Assembly: GCA_963575645.1 (NCBI GenBank)
Contig: OY754470.1
Location: 49,569,201-49,633,200 of the forward strand
Source: Xanthostigma xanthostigma
Taxonomy: Eukaryota > Arthropoda > Insecta > Raphidioptera > Raphidiidae
Direction: 5' to 3'
Length of the DNA: 64,000 nt
Below the pieces are notes generated by a model. That model made no database searches. It saw only the letters and a list, made by a program, of their open reading frames with translations, and was not told the origin of the DNA. Made by a program: the position numbers and the translations under genes. Positions within the stretch are counted from its first letter, which is position 1. Every line of letters begins with the position of its first letter. Shown here piece after piece: positions 48,914 through 59,662 of this stretch.

Positions 48914-49752
48914 AATTCCAGCCAATTGGGCGACGGGACCATTCCAACTTCTAAAATGTTGACATTTGATTATAATAAAAAAAATAAAATTTCTGATATC
49001 GCGTGAGGTGACGCGGGTAATGGCTAGTATTAAATATATTAAATATACATACCTACATATAAATTGTACTTACCTGAAATCTGAATATGTTACTTATTTA
49101 ATATTTATGCTTATTATTATTTATGGCCTTAGTTGCTGATTCGCTTATTTTGTTTTTAAAATTAAAAAAAAAATATATATATATATTAACTCGTGCATAT
49201 AGCTTAAGCTGCTGCGCACGATAACATAAAAAAAACTATACGTTGCCATGGTTACCTACATAATATGTTCCACGTCATGTAAAGATTAATCAAAGCATGC
49301 CGAACTAGTTTATTTCTGACAGATCCATAAAACAAAAGAGCGGATGATTTTTTTTATTTTCAAAATATTTCCGAAACTATAAAGTTTAGAAACAAATCTT
49401 TTAACAAAACTTTCTTGAAAATATAACTAGAATAATAAGCCGTTATGAAAAGTATACCATTATTATATGAAAAACACCGTTTTAGCATACATCTCTTCTG
49501 CGCATGCGCCGATTTTCCCCAAAAACAATAGGGCTCTTTATATTTGCATACCAAACGTCCTCCCAAAATTTGGTTTTAATCCGCTCATCCGTTTGACCTG
49601 TATCGTGTTCGCAAACAGACTAACAGACGCACAGAGATTTCCAAAAATATGTTTTTTGGGTTCGGGGGACCTCAAAACGGAAAGATATTGTAAAATTTTT
49701 GAAAAGTGATTTTTTACCTAAACTAGTACCATTCCCTACTTGCGGGTTGGAA
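48914..49752 (-). repeat. Dispersed repeat R1, copy B
   Basis: Complement of 2562-3165: 'cagccaattgggcgacggga', 'atcgcgtgaggtgacgcggg', 'cgttgccatggttacctaca', 'ccgtttgacctgtatcgtgt', ending 'cccta.cttgcgggttggaatgg'. An unrelated AT-rich segment (about 49035-49220) interrupts it. The short frames at 49360-49709 are products of this repeat. Confidence 0.7.
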
Positions 49753-49755
49753 TGG

Positions 49756-50056
49756 TAATATAGTTTTATTAGCGGATGTACATTTCGGGAGCTATGCTCT
49801 CATCTTCAGCAAATACTAAACTAAATACTAAACTGTCAATTGTCAAGTTACCTTGGATTTCCATTTTGTTATCTGATCTTCCGCAAGTCTTTTGATTAGT
49901 TATAGTACCTAGTGTTATTTTTGTTTTATACCTGAAATTGTTATATTAAGTTAAGATTTGTTTAGTGATTGAGTTTAGTGTTTGCTGAAGATGAGAGCAT
50001 AGCTCCCGAAATGTACATCCGCTAATAAAACTGTTGTGGTAAAAAGTAACTATTCT
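49756..50056 (+). mobile_element. F3 inverted-repeat element, copy 2
   Basis: Left arm 'agttttattagcggatgtac' is shortened at its outer end; right arm 'ctgaagatgagagcatagct' then 'cccgaaatgtacatccgcta' (49985-50025) is complete, and the outer 'gttgtggtaaaaagtaacta' follows. The central part matches copy 1 at 17.8 kb in inverted orientation. A full duplication is not visible ('taatat' on both sides). This right arm is the best hammerhead-like candidate in the window. Confidence 0.75.
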
Positions 50057-51208
50057 ATAATATTTTTTATTTCTGTTTTTTTTTAAGTTAGAGGAGATCG
50101 AGTCGTTTAACGTTTACGTTATAGAATTTACGTTCACGGTGTGACTATGGAAACAAAAACTAATTAATATAATAAATGCATTTTTTCTGTAAATGTCAAT
50201 TTATAGCATGCGTATTGCGTTATTAACTTTCACTTTTGTAGTACGTAGTTGAAATAACATATAATTTTTTTGCGGAATGGCGCTCAGACAGTTTGGCCAA
50301 CGATAAATTTGCCTACTGATTTTCTAGACCATTAACTAGATTCTAGAACCACTATTTACTGATTGTATGTAGATTTTGCATAGTTTTTAAGCTTTTTCTG
50401 ACAACGCATTTCGAAAACTTATTTCTTCGAAAGTAGTATAGCAAAAATTTCAAAAGTAGGTACTAGCGATCTTCAAAGCAAGCATAATGCGTATGTCTTA
50501 AAAAAAATTGCAAAAATTATGGTTCCAACATTTACAGTTTTCGAAATTTAAGATGCGGAACCCTCGGCGCACGGTAGGTATAACTCGCACTTGATCGTTT
50601 TTTTTTGTTATTATAATAAATTCAGAGTTGACTTGATCAGACTATATTCTCTAAATAGAGTTATGAATGCATTCACACTGTGCAACGAAAACTTGAGAGT
50701 GAAGAGCATTTATTTTGGTGCTATAAGTTGGCAACGACCAGTGTCCCGGCGACAACAAAGAAAAAGGACGCCTCGCGTAGAAACCGAACACGTGACAAGA
50801 ATTCAACACCGCGTATTAAAACCGCCAATGTACTTTATGTCATTCGCTTTAATACAACCAATCATTAAACTTTAGATGTTTGTATAGGATAAAAACACAA
50901 CGAACTGTCCTGCTACGCCATTCTGTGGAAAAATATCACTTTTCATTTTATAACCTTAAAACTTCACGGAATTATGCTGGGAGTATTTGTAAGTACAGCG
51001 ATAAATTGTCTTCTAATTGTTTTCGAGTCATTTTCGGTTTTAACACATTAACTTATTTTCGAAATAATAGTTTCCATCGGATATTTTTTTAGCAACACGA
51101 GGGCTTTATAGAAATAAGTACACGGAATTAATTAAAAAAAAACGCCCTGGACTGTACCTCTTTTAGTTTAGTCTCTCAGCCAGGATGTATAATCACACAC
51201 TCTTTGCA
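50057..51208. other. No supported gene
   Basis: A 94-codon plus frame (50591-50875) and an overlapping 62-codon frame lie in a denser patch around 50690-50830 ('ggcgacaacaaagaaaaagg'), but neither shows a recognisable domain. Confidence 0.3.
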
Positions 51209-51782
51209 CCCTTCTCCAAGGGCGTAGATATATTTTTATTCTATCGCCCCGAATTTTTCTGGCCGTTTGTTGCATGTTGTATTACAGGCGGCCGCGGAGT
51301 GGGGGTAATGTGAAAGGCGTTCGGAGTAGGCGCTCGGTAGAGCAGCCAAGGCCAATATGGCGGCGCCCATGGTTAGCATCAGCTGAGCGTGTAGTATGTA
51401 TAACACATAGTTAGTCTGTCATGCGGGCAAGTGCTGTACAGTGTTTACATGTTTTTATTCGTGTATTCATGTGAATATTGTTGTTTATAATTAATCGTGA
51501 TGGATAAGTGTCTACAATCCAACGCCTACAATCCAATAAAAGTTTCACTTGCGTCGTGGTTTTTATTCTTGGAGGGGGTAACGAAAAACACTCAATATTT
51601 ATTTCTAAATTTTATTAATATCAAACAAGGGAAGATGTCAAGCAAAATATTAATTCCCAAACTAATTATGTTACAAAATATGCCGTTGCAAATCTTGTCT
51701 AAATTTAGTTTTTTTTAGTTTTATTATGGTCCGGGGTGGAATTACCCACTTTACCCCCCATATTTACGCCCTTGCCCTTCCC
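51209..51782. mobile_element. hAT-like element carrying a promoter-like block
   Basis: The element (51217-51774) begins 'caagggcgtagatat' and ends 'atatttacgcccttg'; the ends are inverted repeats of about 15 bp. The flanks CCCTTCTC and CCCTTCCC agree at 7 of 8 positions. Inside, 51288-51400 is CpG-rich and holds 'ccaatatggcggcgcccatg', which resembles a YY1/Pho-type promoter motif. A 73-codon frame starting ATGGATAAGTG (51500-51718) follows with no recognisable domain; it may be the 5' end of the lost transposase. Confidence 0.7.
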
Positions 51783-52490
51783 GCAGCACCTAAACTTTCA
51801 GCTGTCAGGCTAAACGCTCTGAAACATAAAAAAATAATTATTATTTTCCAGATATCTAAAATCATAAATTCCTAACGTTTTAAACGAGGTCTTTTTGCTG
51901 TATAAAGTGTTAATATAAAAAACATTTGAAATGCCCTGAAATTGCATGTAATGCGAGAGTTTTGGCTGTAAACATAGTTAAAGGGACATCCCTTCGGATA
52001 CATTAGTCAGTGTAAGAAAATGCACAGCAGTTTCTTATGCGTCGGTTTTCCTTTTTAAGTCTGCCCAGACGACATTACTTGCTGACTGTCGACTTTTCAT
52101 TCCTTTCAGCGTCGGACTGTAAACGGCAGTCGGCGGGACGCTATTCGGTGCAAGCGACGCCTGCAACATAAGAATCCATCAATACTTACAAACAGCACAG
52201 CATTATATCACTGGTCACGAGACGATGTGGCGTATGCTAAATTTTTCGGACATATATTTACGAGAATAAGCCACTTCGATTTACACTAACTAATATTACA
52301 CACAATAATATATTGAATCCTTATTACTTACGATCCGATCCTATCCGATTACGTATTTCGGCATGGCTCGTCGATTGCCTACATTGGTACCTGTCTGGAA
52401 GCCGTTGCAAATAGGTTGTTGGACCTTAAACTTTTTCTAGCATTTCTGGTGTTAAAAAGATGCGTTCAGAAATTATTGTTACCTTAACTA
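51783..52490. other. No gene seen
   Basis: 52060-52170 is denser ('cagcgtcggactgtaaacgg') and contains a possible splice acceptor 'ttcattcctttcag' at 52107, but no associated frame. Confidence 0.3.
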
Positions 52491-52932
52491 AATATATAAA
52501 AGGAAACCGTGACTGTCTGACTGATCTATCAACGCACAGCTCAAACCACTGAACGGATTGGGCTGAAATTTGGCACACAGACAGTTATTATGACGTAGGC
52601 ATCCGCTAAGAACTGATTTTTGAAAATTCAACTTCTAAAAGGGTCATATAGAATGTATCAATTCGTAAAAGCGCAGGATTACTTCTGTCAATAAAAAATG
52701 AACATGCTTTTTTTCAAAAACAACCCCTTCAGAGGATGAAAAGAGGTGAGTAGAATAAAAATCAACATGGGTGTCATTTTCAAGGTTTGTCAGGACGTTG
52801 ATCACGTGAATCTCATCAATTTTGAAATTTATTAGGAGAATTTACGTCGAGAAAGGAGTGACTATGCCAAATAATGGGAATTCACCCGTGTTTCGTTTCA
52901 ATCGCGTGCGAAGCCGCGGGTAACGGCTAGTA
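52491..52932 (+). repeat. Lepidopteran-type retroposon R10, plus copy
   Basis: Starts 'tataaaaggaaaccgtgact', has 'tctatcaacgcacagctcaa', 'atgacgtaggcatccgctaa', and ends 'gcgaagccgcgggtaacggc' plus 'tagt'. This is a well-known type in moth and butterfly genomes. An inverted copy lies 555 bp downstream. Confidence 0.75.
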
Positions 52933-53486
52933 TAAGATAAACAATTGTAGTGAAAACAAAAATAATAAGTGTCAATTAAAAAATCATGTAAACCGTTTCA
53001 GACTGGCAGACTGTCGAAATAAACTTCTTTGGTTTGAAAGGTTTTTATTTTGCTAAAAAAAACGATCTAAGTCAATTTGCTTTGTGAACATGGCTACAGA
53101 ACTTCGGCTATAAAATATTGTCGTCTGAGTTATGTATGTGTGTACAGTACAAGCCGCATTGCTGAAATCAGCACACGATTATACTTTACCGCTCTGTTTT
53201 ATTATCGAAAATACGTCGGTATCAATGTTTCTCTCGCGTCATCGGAAATGAAGAAACCATTAAGATAAATACAGATTACGTCATAATAATATCACCCCCA
53301 GTTGCAGAAATCGAGACGAAAATATATTGTTTAGTCGGCGTGACAAAAGTGCAAAAATTTTATTAAATGCTTTAATAAAACCATCTATTTGTACTATTGT
53401 ACCATTTTTTTTAACTGAATATTAAATCTTGAATTCAGAGCTCAGTATTTAAGTCAAATCTTTGTTTAACGTCTGATTATAATATA
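52933..53486. other. Spacer between inverted R10 copies
   Basis: No gene seen. At 53452-53478 'tcaaatctttgtttaacgtc' is a remnant of the F1 tail, directly abutted by the second R10 copy. Confidence 0.35.
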
Positions 53487-53958
53487 CTAGCCGTTATCCG
53501 CGGCTTCGCACGCGATTGAGACGAAACACGGATACATTACCATTATTTGGCATAGTTACTTATTTATATAGGTACCTACTAAATTTTAAAATTGATTACA
53601 TTCACGTGATCAGCGTCCTGATAAACCTTTAAGATGACACCCATGTTGATTTTTAGACTATTTAACTTTTTTCACCCTCTGAAGAGGTTGTTTTCAAAAA
53701 ACACATGTTTATTTATTTGTTGACAGGAGTAATCCTGCGCATTTTCGAATTGGTACATCTATCTTATATGATTTCTTCATGCAAATTTTGAATCCCAGTT
53801 ACACCTTTTTAGGGGTTGAATTTTCAAAAATCCGTTCTTGGCGGATGCCTACGTCATAATAACTATCTGTGTACCAAATTTCATCCAAATCCGTCCAGTG
53901 GTTTGAGCTGTGCGTTGATAGATCAGTCAGTCAGTCACGGTTTCCTTTTATATATTTA
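53487..53958 (-). repeat. Lepidopteran-type retroposon R10, minus copy
   Basis: Complement of the 52.5-kb copy: 'ctagccgttatccgcggctt', 'gcggatgcctacgtcataat', ending 'agtcagtcacggtttccttt'. The two copies differ at many scattered positions, so they inserted independently or long ago. Confidence 0.75.
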
Positions 53959-55007
53959 GACAATTTGTATTAGTCGGAAATTTTATTTATCATTATATCG
54001 GTCGAAGTTCAAATTTTATTATCATATATTCTGAATATTAAGAAAGTAAGCAACCACAAAACGTCAAAACACTATATTATTTTTTCGGCGCACGTTTCGT
54101 TAACTATTACAGCATTACCAGGAATTAAGTGCAACTAAACTAATTTTTTTAACTTAAAAAACAGCGAAAATATTGGCAGAATCGTTTGAAAATCAAAATT
54201 CGATCCTTCACTAAAGATTAAAATATTTCCCTAAGATTTTATAATAATTATCAACCAGACTGCCGGATAGAAACCAAATTTTAGTAGGATGTTTGACACG
54301 TTAATATAGGAAGAGCCTTGCGGTAGGGATGATTTATTTGTCATTTAATGATAACGTTTTATTTCAATGATAAAAAATTATATTATAAACGAAATTAAAA
54401 AAAATGTATAAAAAAGTTGTGCAAATTCCAAAAAAATATTAGAGTTTCACTTCAGATAATTATTATTTACAGGAAAACGTATTTTTTATCATTTGTGAAA
54501 CATCAGAATGATATCACCATTTGATGGAGTTAAAAGTACAAGGCACTAAAGTTTCCCAAACATATTATTCGACGTCGAAAATGCTGCCAGCGAACGTATG
54601 ATGTTGAGCTTCACACAGGCAGTTTATAACCAACCCCTGTTTCCAATATAACTTCCCCCACACCAGCCGTGATCACTATGCAGCTTGTTCTATCCAATTT
54701 TTATAGAAATTTGTAATTTAAATGTCATGTGCAAAGCTGTAATTGCACTGTTTAATTTTTCAACTGACAATTTCAACATGCCCGTTTTTTGACTGACTGG
54801 TGATTATTGACTTCCTGCTGCTAATTATAATTGATATTGTAAAAATTCGAATGCATTCACAAAGGTTAATTCGCATAATATGTTAATTACCTCTCGTTTG
54901 TTTACTTTATTTGATAATATTGTCGGGTTATGAAAAAAGAGACTGTGCATTTTACACTACACACTACAGAAGTTAAACTGGTATAATTGTAAAAGAGTCA
55001 ATAATGG
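53959..55007. other. No gene seen, AT-rich
   Basis: No frame, repeat partner or terminal repeat recognised. Confidence 0.3.
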
Positions 55008-55078
55008 AACCGACCACCGGAATCAAACCTACAGCCTTCAGGTTATGAGTCAAACGTTCTACGTCGTTACCACCTTAG
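55008..55078 (-). pseudogene. tRNA-Met-like pseudogene or SINE head
   Basis: The minus strand reads as a tRNA: D-arm-like 'ggtggtaacgacgtagaacg', an anticodon loop 'ctcataa' with CAT, and a B box 'ggtttgattcc' (complement of 55019-55029). The anticodon and T stems are mismatched and the acceptor stem does not close, so it is not a functional tRNA. Confidence 0.45.
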
Positions 55079-55084
55079 TTAATG

Positions 55085-55374
55085 TGCTATAGCAGGGGCG
55101 GGCAAATCTTTTCATCGTCGGGGCACATTGCCGTTGAAAAGTCGAGGGTGGGCCAAAAATTTGGAGAACAAAAAAAAAGGTTCTTTCATTTCCGCAACAA
55201 AAAGGTCTTTTTTCGTCTGTTGTGGCCCTTGCTATTGTCTACTATTTTTCTAATTTTTTTTTTATGCGCCAAATTATAATGGCAAACTATTTTCACTCTT
55301 GATAATCACTTATAAAATGCTTCGCGGGCCGGATCCGGCCCGCGGGCCGCCATTTGCCCAGGCCTGCTCTATAG
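55085..55374. mobile_element. hAT-type non-autonomous element
   Basis: The element (55093-55366) starts 'caggggcgggcaaatctttt' and ends 'gccatttgcccaggcctg', classic hAT ends. The flanks TGCTATAG and CTCTATAG agree at 6 of 8 positions. The right end has a GC-rich palindrome 'gcgggccggatccggcccgc'. A 65-codon frame at 55082-55279 is not a recognisable transposase. Confidence 0.8.
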
Positions 55375-56158
55375 CATCGTTAGTTAGAATTTAAATCTCA
55401 AAAATGAATTTTACCCTACCGTACTAAAAGATCATTTGCATCAAAAATTTGTTATGTCTTAACGAAACCATAGCTAAAAATAATAGGTCATATGCATAAA
55501 ACTCCAAATTGGTTAAAATTTTTATTACGAACTATATTTTAGTTCTTGATCATAACGTAATGGTTATTTTATTAATCTAATCACTGAAAAAAATACAAAT
55601 AATAAAAAAGAAATGTAGAAAGTAAGCGCTACTTTCGAATTTTCAAAACGCATCGTGACGTCGGAGTATATATCAACAACAGTTTTCATGACGACTGTGT
55701 CGTCTCACAGTAAGATTATGTCAGTATTTAGAGAAAACAACAAATAAACTTCATTTAGAACATTGACAATTTGACATCAAGGTTGGCATGCATCGTATAT
55801 CATGACGTCACATAAGCCCGCGAACATGGCCGATTGTTTAAACTGTCTATTTTTGAATGTGGAATTTAATATTTTTTTTCTTATGATAATATTACATTTT
55901 TAAATGATTATCAATTTTTTCCGTATTATGGTTGACTAAATCATCTATTAAAAATATAAAAAAAAATCATGCATATGACCTATTAGCTTTAATAAAATAA
56001 ACACAAATAAACGGTACGGGATCGAACATGATGCATAGTTGATCTGGGTTTGGACGAAAAATAATTTCCGCAAGCAAACGCGTCACTTCTTGTATTTCTA
56101 TGGTACTTTCCCAATACTTTCACTGCGTCGAATTTCAACGGGGTCCGTCTTGTTATCG
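55375..56158. other. No gene seen, AT-rich
   Basis: 'cataggtcatatgcataaaa' (55485) and 'catgcatatgacctattagc' (55968) form a distant inverted pair about 480 bp apart that may be ends of an old element. Confidence 0.3.
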
Positions 56159-56400
56159 ATACTAATATTATAAAGAGTTAAAGTTTGTAAGTTTGTATGT
56201 AGGAGGAATCTCCGAAAGTACTCATCCGATTTTAAGAATTTTTTCACCAATATATTAAATGGACCTTTAAGATGGACATAGGTTATATATTATCGCCTTA
56301 AAATAAAAGTGCTTTTTGTGGAGACCAATTTTGCAACGTAAGTCGACGGAAAAACGTTGATAATCTACAAATTCGGGAGAAACCGGACCAGGCCGCTAGT
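56159..56400 (+). repeat. Dispersed repeat R6, copy 3
   Basis: Plus orientation: 'tactaatattataaagagtt', 'gtttgtatgtaggaggaatc', 'aaaataaaagtgctttttgt', 'ggagaccaattttgcaacgt', ending 'gaaaccggaccaggccgcta' plus 'gt'. Confidence 0.75.
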
Positions 56401-56967
56401 TACTAATGTAGAAGAAAACATATTCATATATTTTATCTTTTCATGAAAATTCACTACAAAAAATATATAAAATGCGTGTGTATAAAAATTAAAACTAACC
56501 AGTTTTGTGTACCTACATCTATAGTTTTGTAATCGAAAGCTAACCTCACAAACACCAGCTTGGTTATGGCCTTTTCATGTTTTTTCCGATTAGTTTAAAT
56601 AAATGCCAAACTAGTTCCCTACTCGTCATGAATATTTTCAAAATTTTCATGCCTCTTGGCTTATAATATGGATTAGAAATCGATAGCATAATAGGAAAAT
56701 GTCAATTAATTATGTAAAGAAAGTAGTTCAAAACCAAACCAACCGTACTCAATAACATTTAGCATGCAAAAGCATTAATGTTAGGGATGTTTACACTGCA
56801 TTAGTGGATATTTTTTTATTGAAAATCAATCAATTCTATTTTCCACCCTTCATGCGATATTACATTCGAAGGCCGTAATTGACATAACATTAAGGGTGTT
56901 ATTAGATTTTATGACGCAGTTAATTTTTGTTTTATTTTTGTAAATGCAATAATGGCTGTAAGATACA
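56401..56967. other. No gene seen, AT-rich
   Basis: No frame, terminal repeat or partner recognised. Confidence 0.3.
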
Positions 56968-57865
56968 TTCCGGTAAGAGTACGATAACTTGCTATGCAAA
57001 ATATCCACTGGAAATTCACAATTATTGTTTTATATAACATATAACAGCGTTATTGGTCGTTTTAAGTGCGGAAAATTAATTTTTATAAATTAATTTAAAA
57101 AAATTAAATATGCTATAGTAAATATATTATTTACTATAGCGATCGCTATCTTGTCTTATATAGTGATAAGAAAAGAGAAAGTTATATATACCTGTACCTA
57201 TGATAAACAAAGATAGAAATATAAATTGGTTGGAATGAAATACAATTGAACGTTCAGGGCAGAGTCGTATTTGGAAATTTTAATTTATAAAACGAATTTT
57301 AAATTTAAAACTCACATTTTCATGAAGATTGAAAACCACCGCTTTTTTTGATAAAGGGGTATGCGAATTGTCTCGTAGTGAAACGGGAAGGGGCAAATGT
57401 GGAGTTTTTAAATAAACAATTCCGGGGTGAACGATAAACGGGTATGCGAATTGTAATTCTGGGGTGAACGATAAAGGGGTATGCGAATTGTCTCGCAGTG
57501 AAACGGGAAAGGGCAAATGTTGAGTTTTTAAAAAAACAATTCCGGGGTGAACGATAAACGGGTATGTGAATCTAAATACGACCCTGCTTCCATAACACAA
57601 TCGAAAGCTGCATTCAAAGTGAGATAGTTATACAATAATTCTACACCAGTTGCTGTGACGTGTATTTGTGATTTTTGATTGGTTAGATTCAAAAAATGAC
57701 AGTGAAAGACGAAAAGTAGTTCCATTTTTTTCACGTATTTTTGAGGAAATTTGTGAATAATCCGCAAAGTTTTTTTTTTGAACGTCAAAATTTAGCGTTT
57801 TCTATGACTTAAAAAAGAAATTTCAAAATTTCGGTGCATAGTGTTATCGTACTGGACCCGAATCT
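56968..57865 (+). repeat. Repeat family R7, copy 2
   Basis: Homologous at both flanks to 23956-24955. Between the flanks it contains a 30-bp palindrome ('gctatagtaaat'/'atttactatagc', 57113-57142), a tandem array (57350-57570), and a possible inner inverted pair 'gagtcgtatttgg'/'ctaaatacgaccctg' at 57262 and 57573. The right block keeps 'gattggttagatt' and 'gaataatccgcaaag'. Confidence 0.75.
57350..57570 (-). repeat. 120-bp tandem repeat, about 1.85 copies
   Basis: 'gataaaggggtatgcgaatt' starts at 57350 and again at 57470. Each unit also holds 'cagtgaaacggga', 'caattccggggtgaacgata' and a second 'aacgggtatg.gaat'. As 120 is divisible by three, the minus-strand frame (57280-57600, 106 codons) repeats its peptide (YPFIVHPGIV, then HLP.PVSLRDNSHTPLS). 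The frame is likely a by-product of the repeat, not a gene. Confidence 0.8.
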
Positions 57866-57990
57866 ATAGATAATATCTAGTTTAAAGGACACTTTGGTGT
57901 ATGAGATTAGTTGAAATAAAATTGATTAGGTATATATCAAAATTATAAATTGATAATTATAATTAGTAAAAATATACTGCAGCAGCAAAT

Positions 57991-58283
57991 ATTGATAGAT
58001 ATTTATATTAGAAATCGTGTCCATCGAGACAATTATTAATAAGAATCGCAGGATTGTGGACAAAAAGTTCTTTATTCAGTGTACGACGTTTCGTCTATAA
58101 ATTTAGACTTTTTCAAACACAATTAATGTGAAAATTTAAAACAATAATTATTATAATTATTGTTTTAAATTTTCACATTAATTGTACTTGAAAAAGTCTA
58201 AATTTATAGACGAAACGTCGTACACTGAATAAAGAACTTTTTGTCCACAATCCTGCGATTCTTATTAATAATTGATAGATATT
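57991..58283 (-). mobile_element. F2 inverted-repeat element with 13-bp duplication
   Basis: The element (58004-58270) starts 'tatattagaaatcgtgtcca' and ends 'acaatcctgcgattcttatt'. The arms are nearly perfect for over 100 bp and meet at 'acaataattattataattat'. Perfect duplication ATTGATAGATATT at 57991-58003 and 58271-58283. Both arms carry the motif: right arm 'cttgaaaaagtctaaattta' then 'tagacgaaacgtcg', stem GTCTA (58196-58200) with TAGAC (58207-58211) and GAAACGTC at 58212. Confidence 0.85.
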
Positions 58284-58372
58284 ATTGATTATCATAAAAT
58301 ATATTGAAATTCGCTAAAATTAATAATTTTTCCTTAAAAATTTCTGTTTTATAGTAATTTTTTTTCAATAAA

Positions 58373-58560
58373 TAAACTTATCGACCACTTTTTCAGACAA
58401 ATTAATTAACAAAAAAAATATAATTAATACATTAACGTTTCGATCCGGATTTGGAACTTCTTCAGAACTGATCTAAAAATATAAAAAGTAATTAATATTT
58501 AGTTTCTATTTATTTTTCATGAAATTCGTGAAAGATTTTTTAATATTGAAATATTGAAAA
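58373..58560 (-). mobile_element. F1 element, single arm
   Basis: 'ttcaataaataaacttatcg' through 'acattaacgtttcgatccgg' and 'atttggaacttcttcagaac' is one F1 arm with the motif on the minus strand. The second arm and tail are missing. Confidence 0.65.
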
Positions 58561-59468
58561 AATAATACCTAATAATTTTTTTTGTTTTAAATAAAAGTTG
58601 ATTTTGTGATTTCATTCTTTAGTTCATATTTTAATAATTTTGAAACCGTTTCGATTGAACATGTCTTTGGTAAAGAATAGACTGTATATTATTAGGTAAA
58701 GATAAGTAAGTGGTGAGCAGTAAGATAAGTCGGAAATTCCCCTCACAGTTTCCTTGCAAAACTGGTATACGTTAGTTAAAAGAGATATAATAAAATGACA
58801 TATGGGAAAATGGTTGCTAATGATTAATTCGTTACAAAACTCGAGCGAAGCCGGGTTACTGTACACACTGTACTGAGTGACTGTTTAAAAATACGTTTAA
58901 GAAGTGTTTTGAATTTGTTTTGTAATCATAAACAGATGTTTGAAAGTAAAACACAAAGCTTCGAAAACTGTCTGATAACACGGACAAACATTTGAGACAA
59001 CCAAAAACAAACAAAACTAATCTTTAATCACAGAGAGCACGGTAAAAGTTTGACAGCAGACATCAAATGTTTAATAGTCTTTTTGAGCAAGTTGCCAACT
59101 AATGAAAACAAAATACATATAGCAAGTTTAACGGTTCAACGGGTTAGAGTGAGATGAACGGTGTATATTCTGGACGTCCGTCGGGAACCCAATGTCAAGT
59201 CCAGACGCTGCGGTTTTTCCTCCCTCTGTATAAATCCTCGAGAGAATTGAAGGGAGAATTGTAATGCGTCGACGAAACTTTGATGTTTTTCCAGGTCGCC
59301 TTTTCTCTAATGAAAACTCTGAAAACCACAACTCAAAGGATGTTTTAAATCTACTCTGTCACATTGGCTCTGATGACACGTTGCATATGACTTGACGAAA
59401 ATTTATTTGATTTTTATAGTATATACAACAACTCGATGGATGAAGATCGAGCTAAATCGGGATCTTGT
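58561..59468. other. No gene seen
   Basis: Short minus-strand frames (58624-58866, 59128-59331) show no recognisable domain. 58846-58860 'ctcgagcgaagccgggtta' is a retroposon tail fragment. Confidence 0.3.
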
Positions 59469-59662
59469 ACTATAATTACTGAAGGAGATTTATTTGCTTG
59501 AGGAACAATAAGAAGTATCAAAGTATCGCTTATATTATATTATATTTTCATCCAGTACAATATTTATGTTCATATTGGACAGAACAATTTTATCAAAAAA
59601 ACTGTTTTACGATATTTTTGAATTAAAAATTTTGTTGAAATTCATAATTTTAAATGATCATG

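Noticed and set aside
57280..57600. 106-codon minus-strand frame with repeated peptide
   Set aside because: It follows directly from a 120-bp tandem repeat whose period is a multiple of three; kept only as a finding about the repeat.
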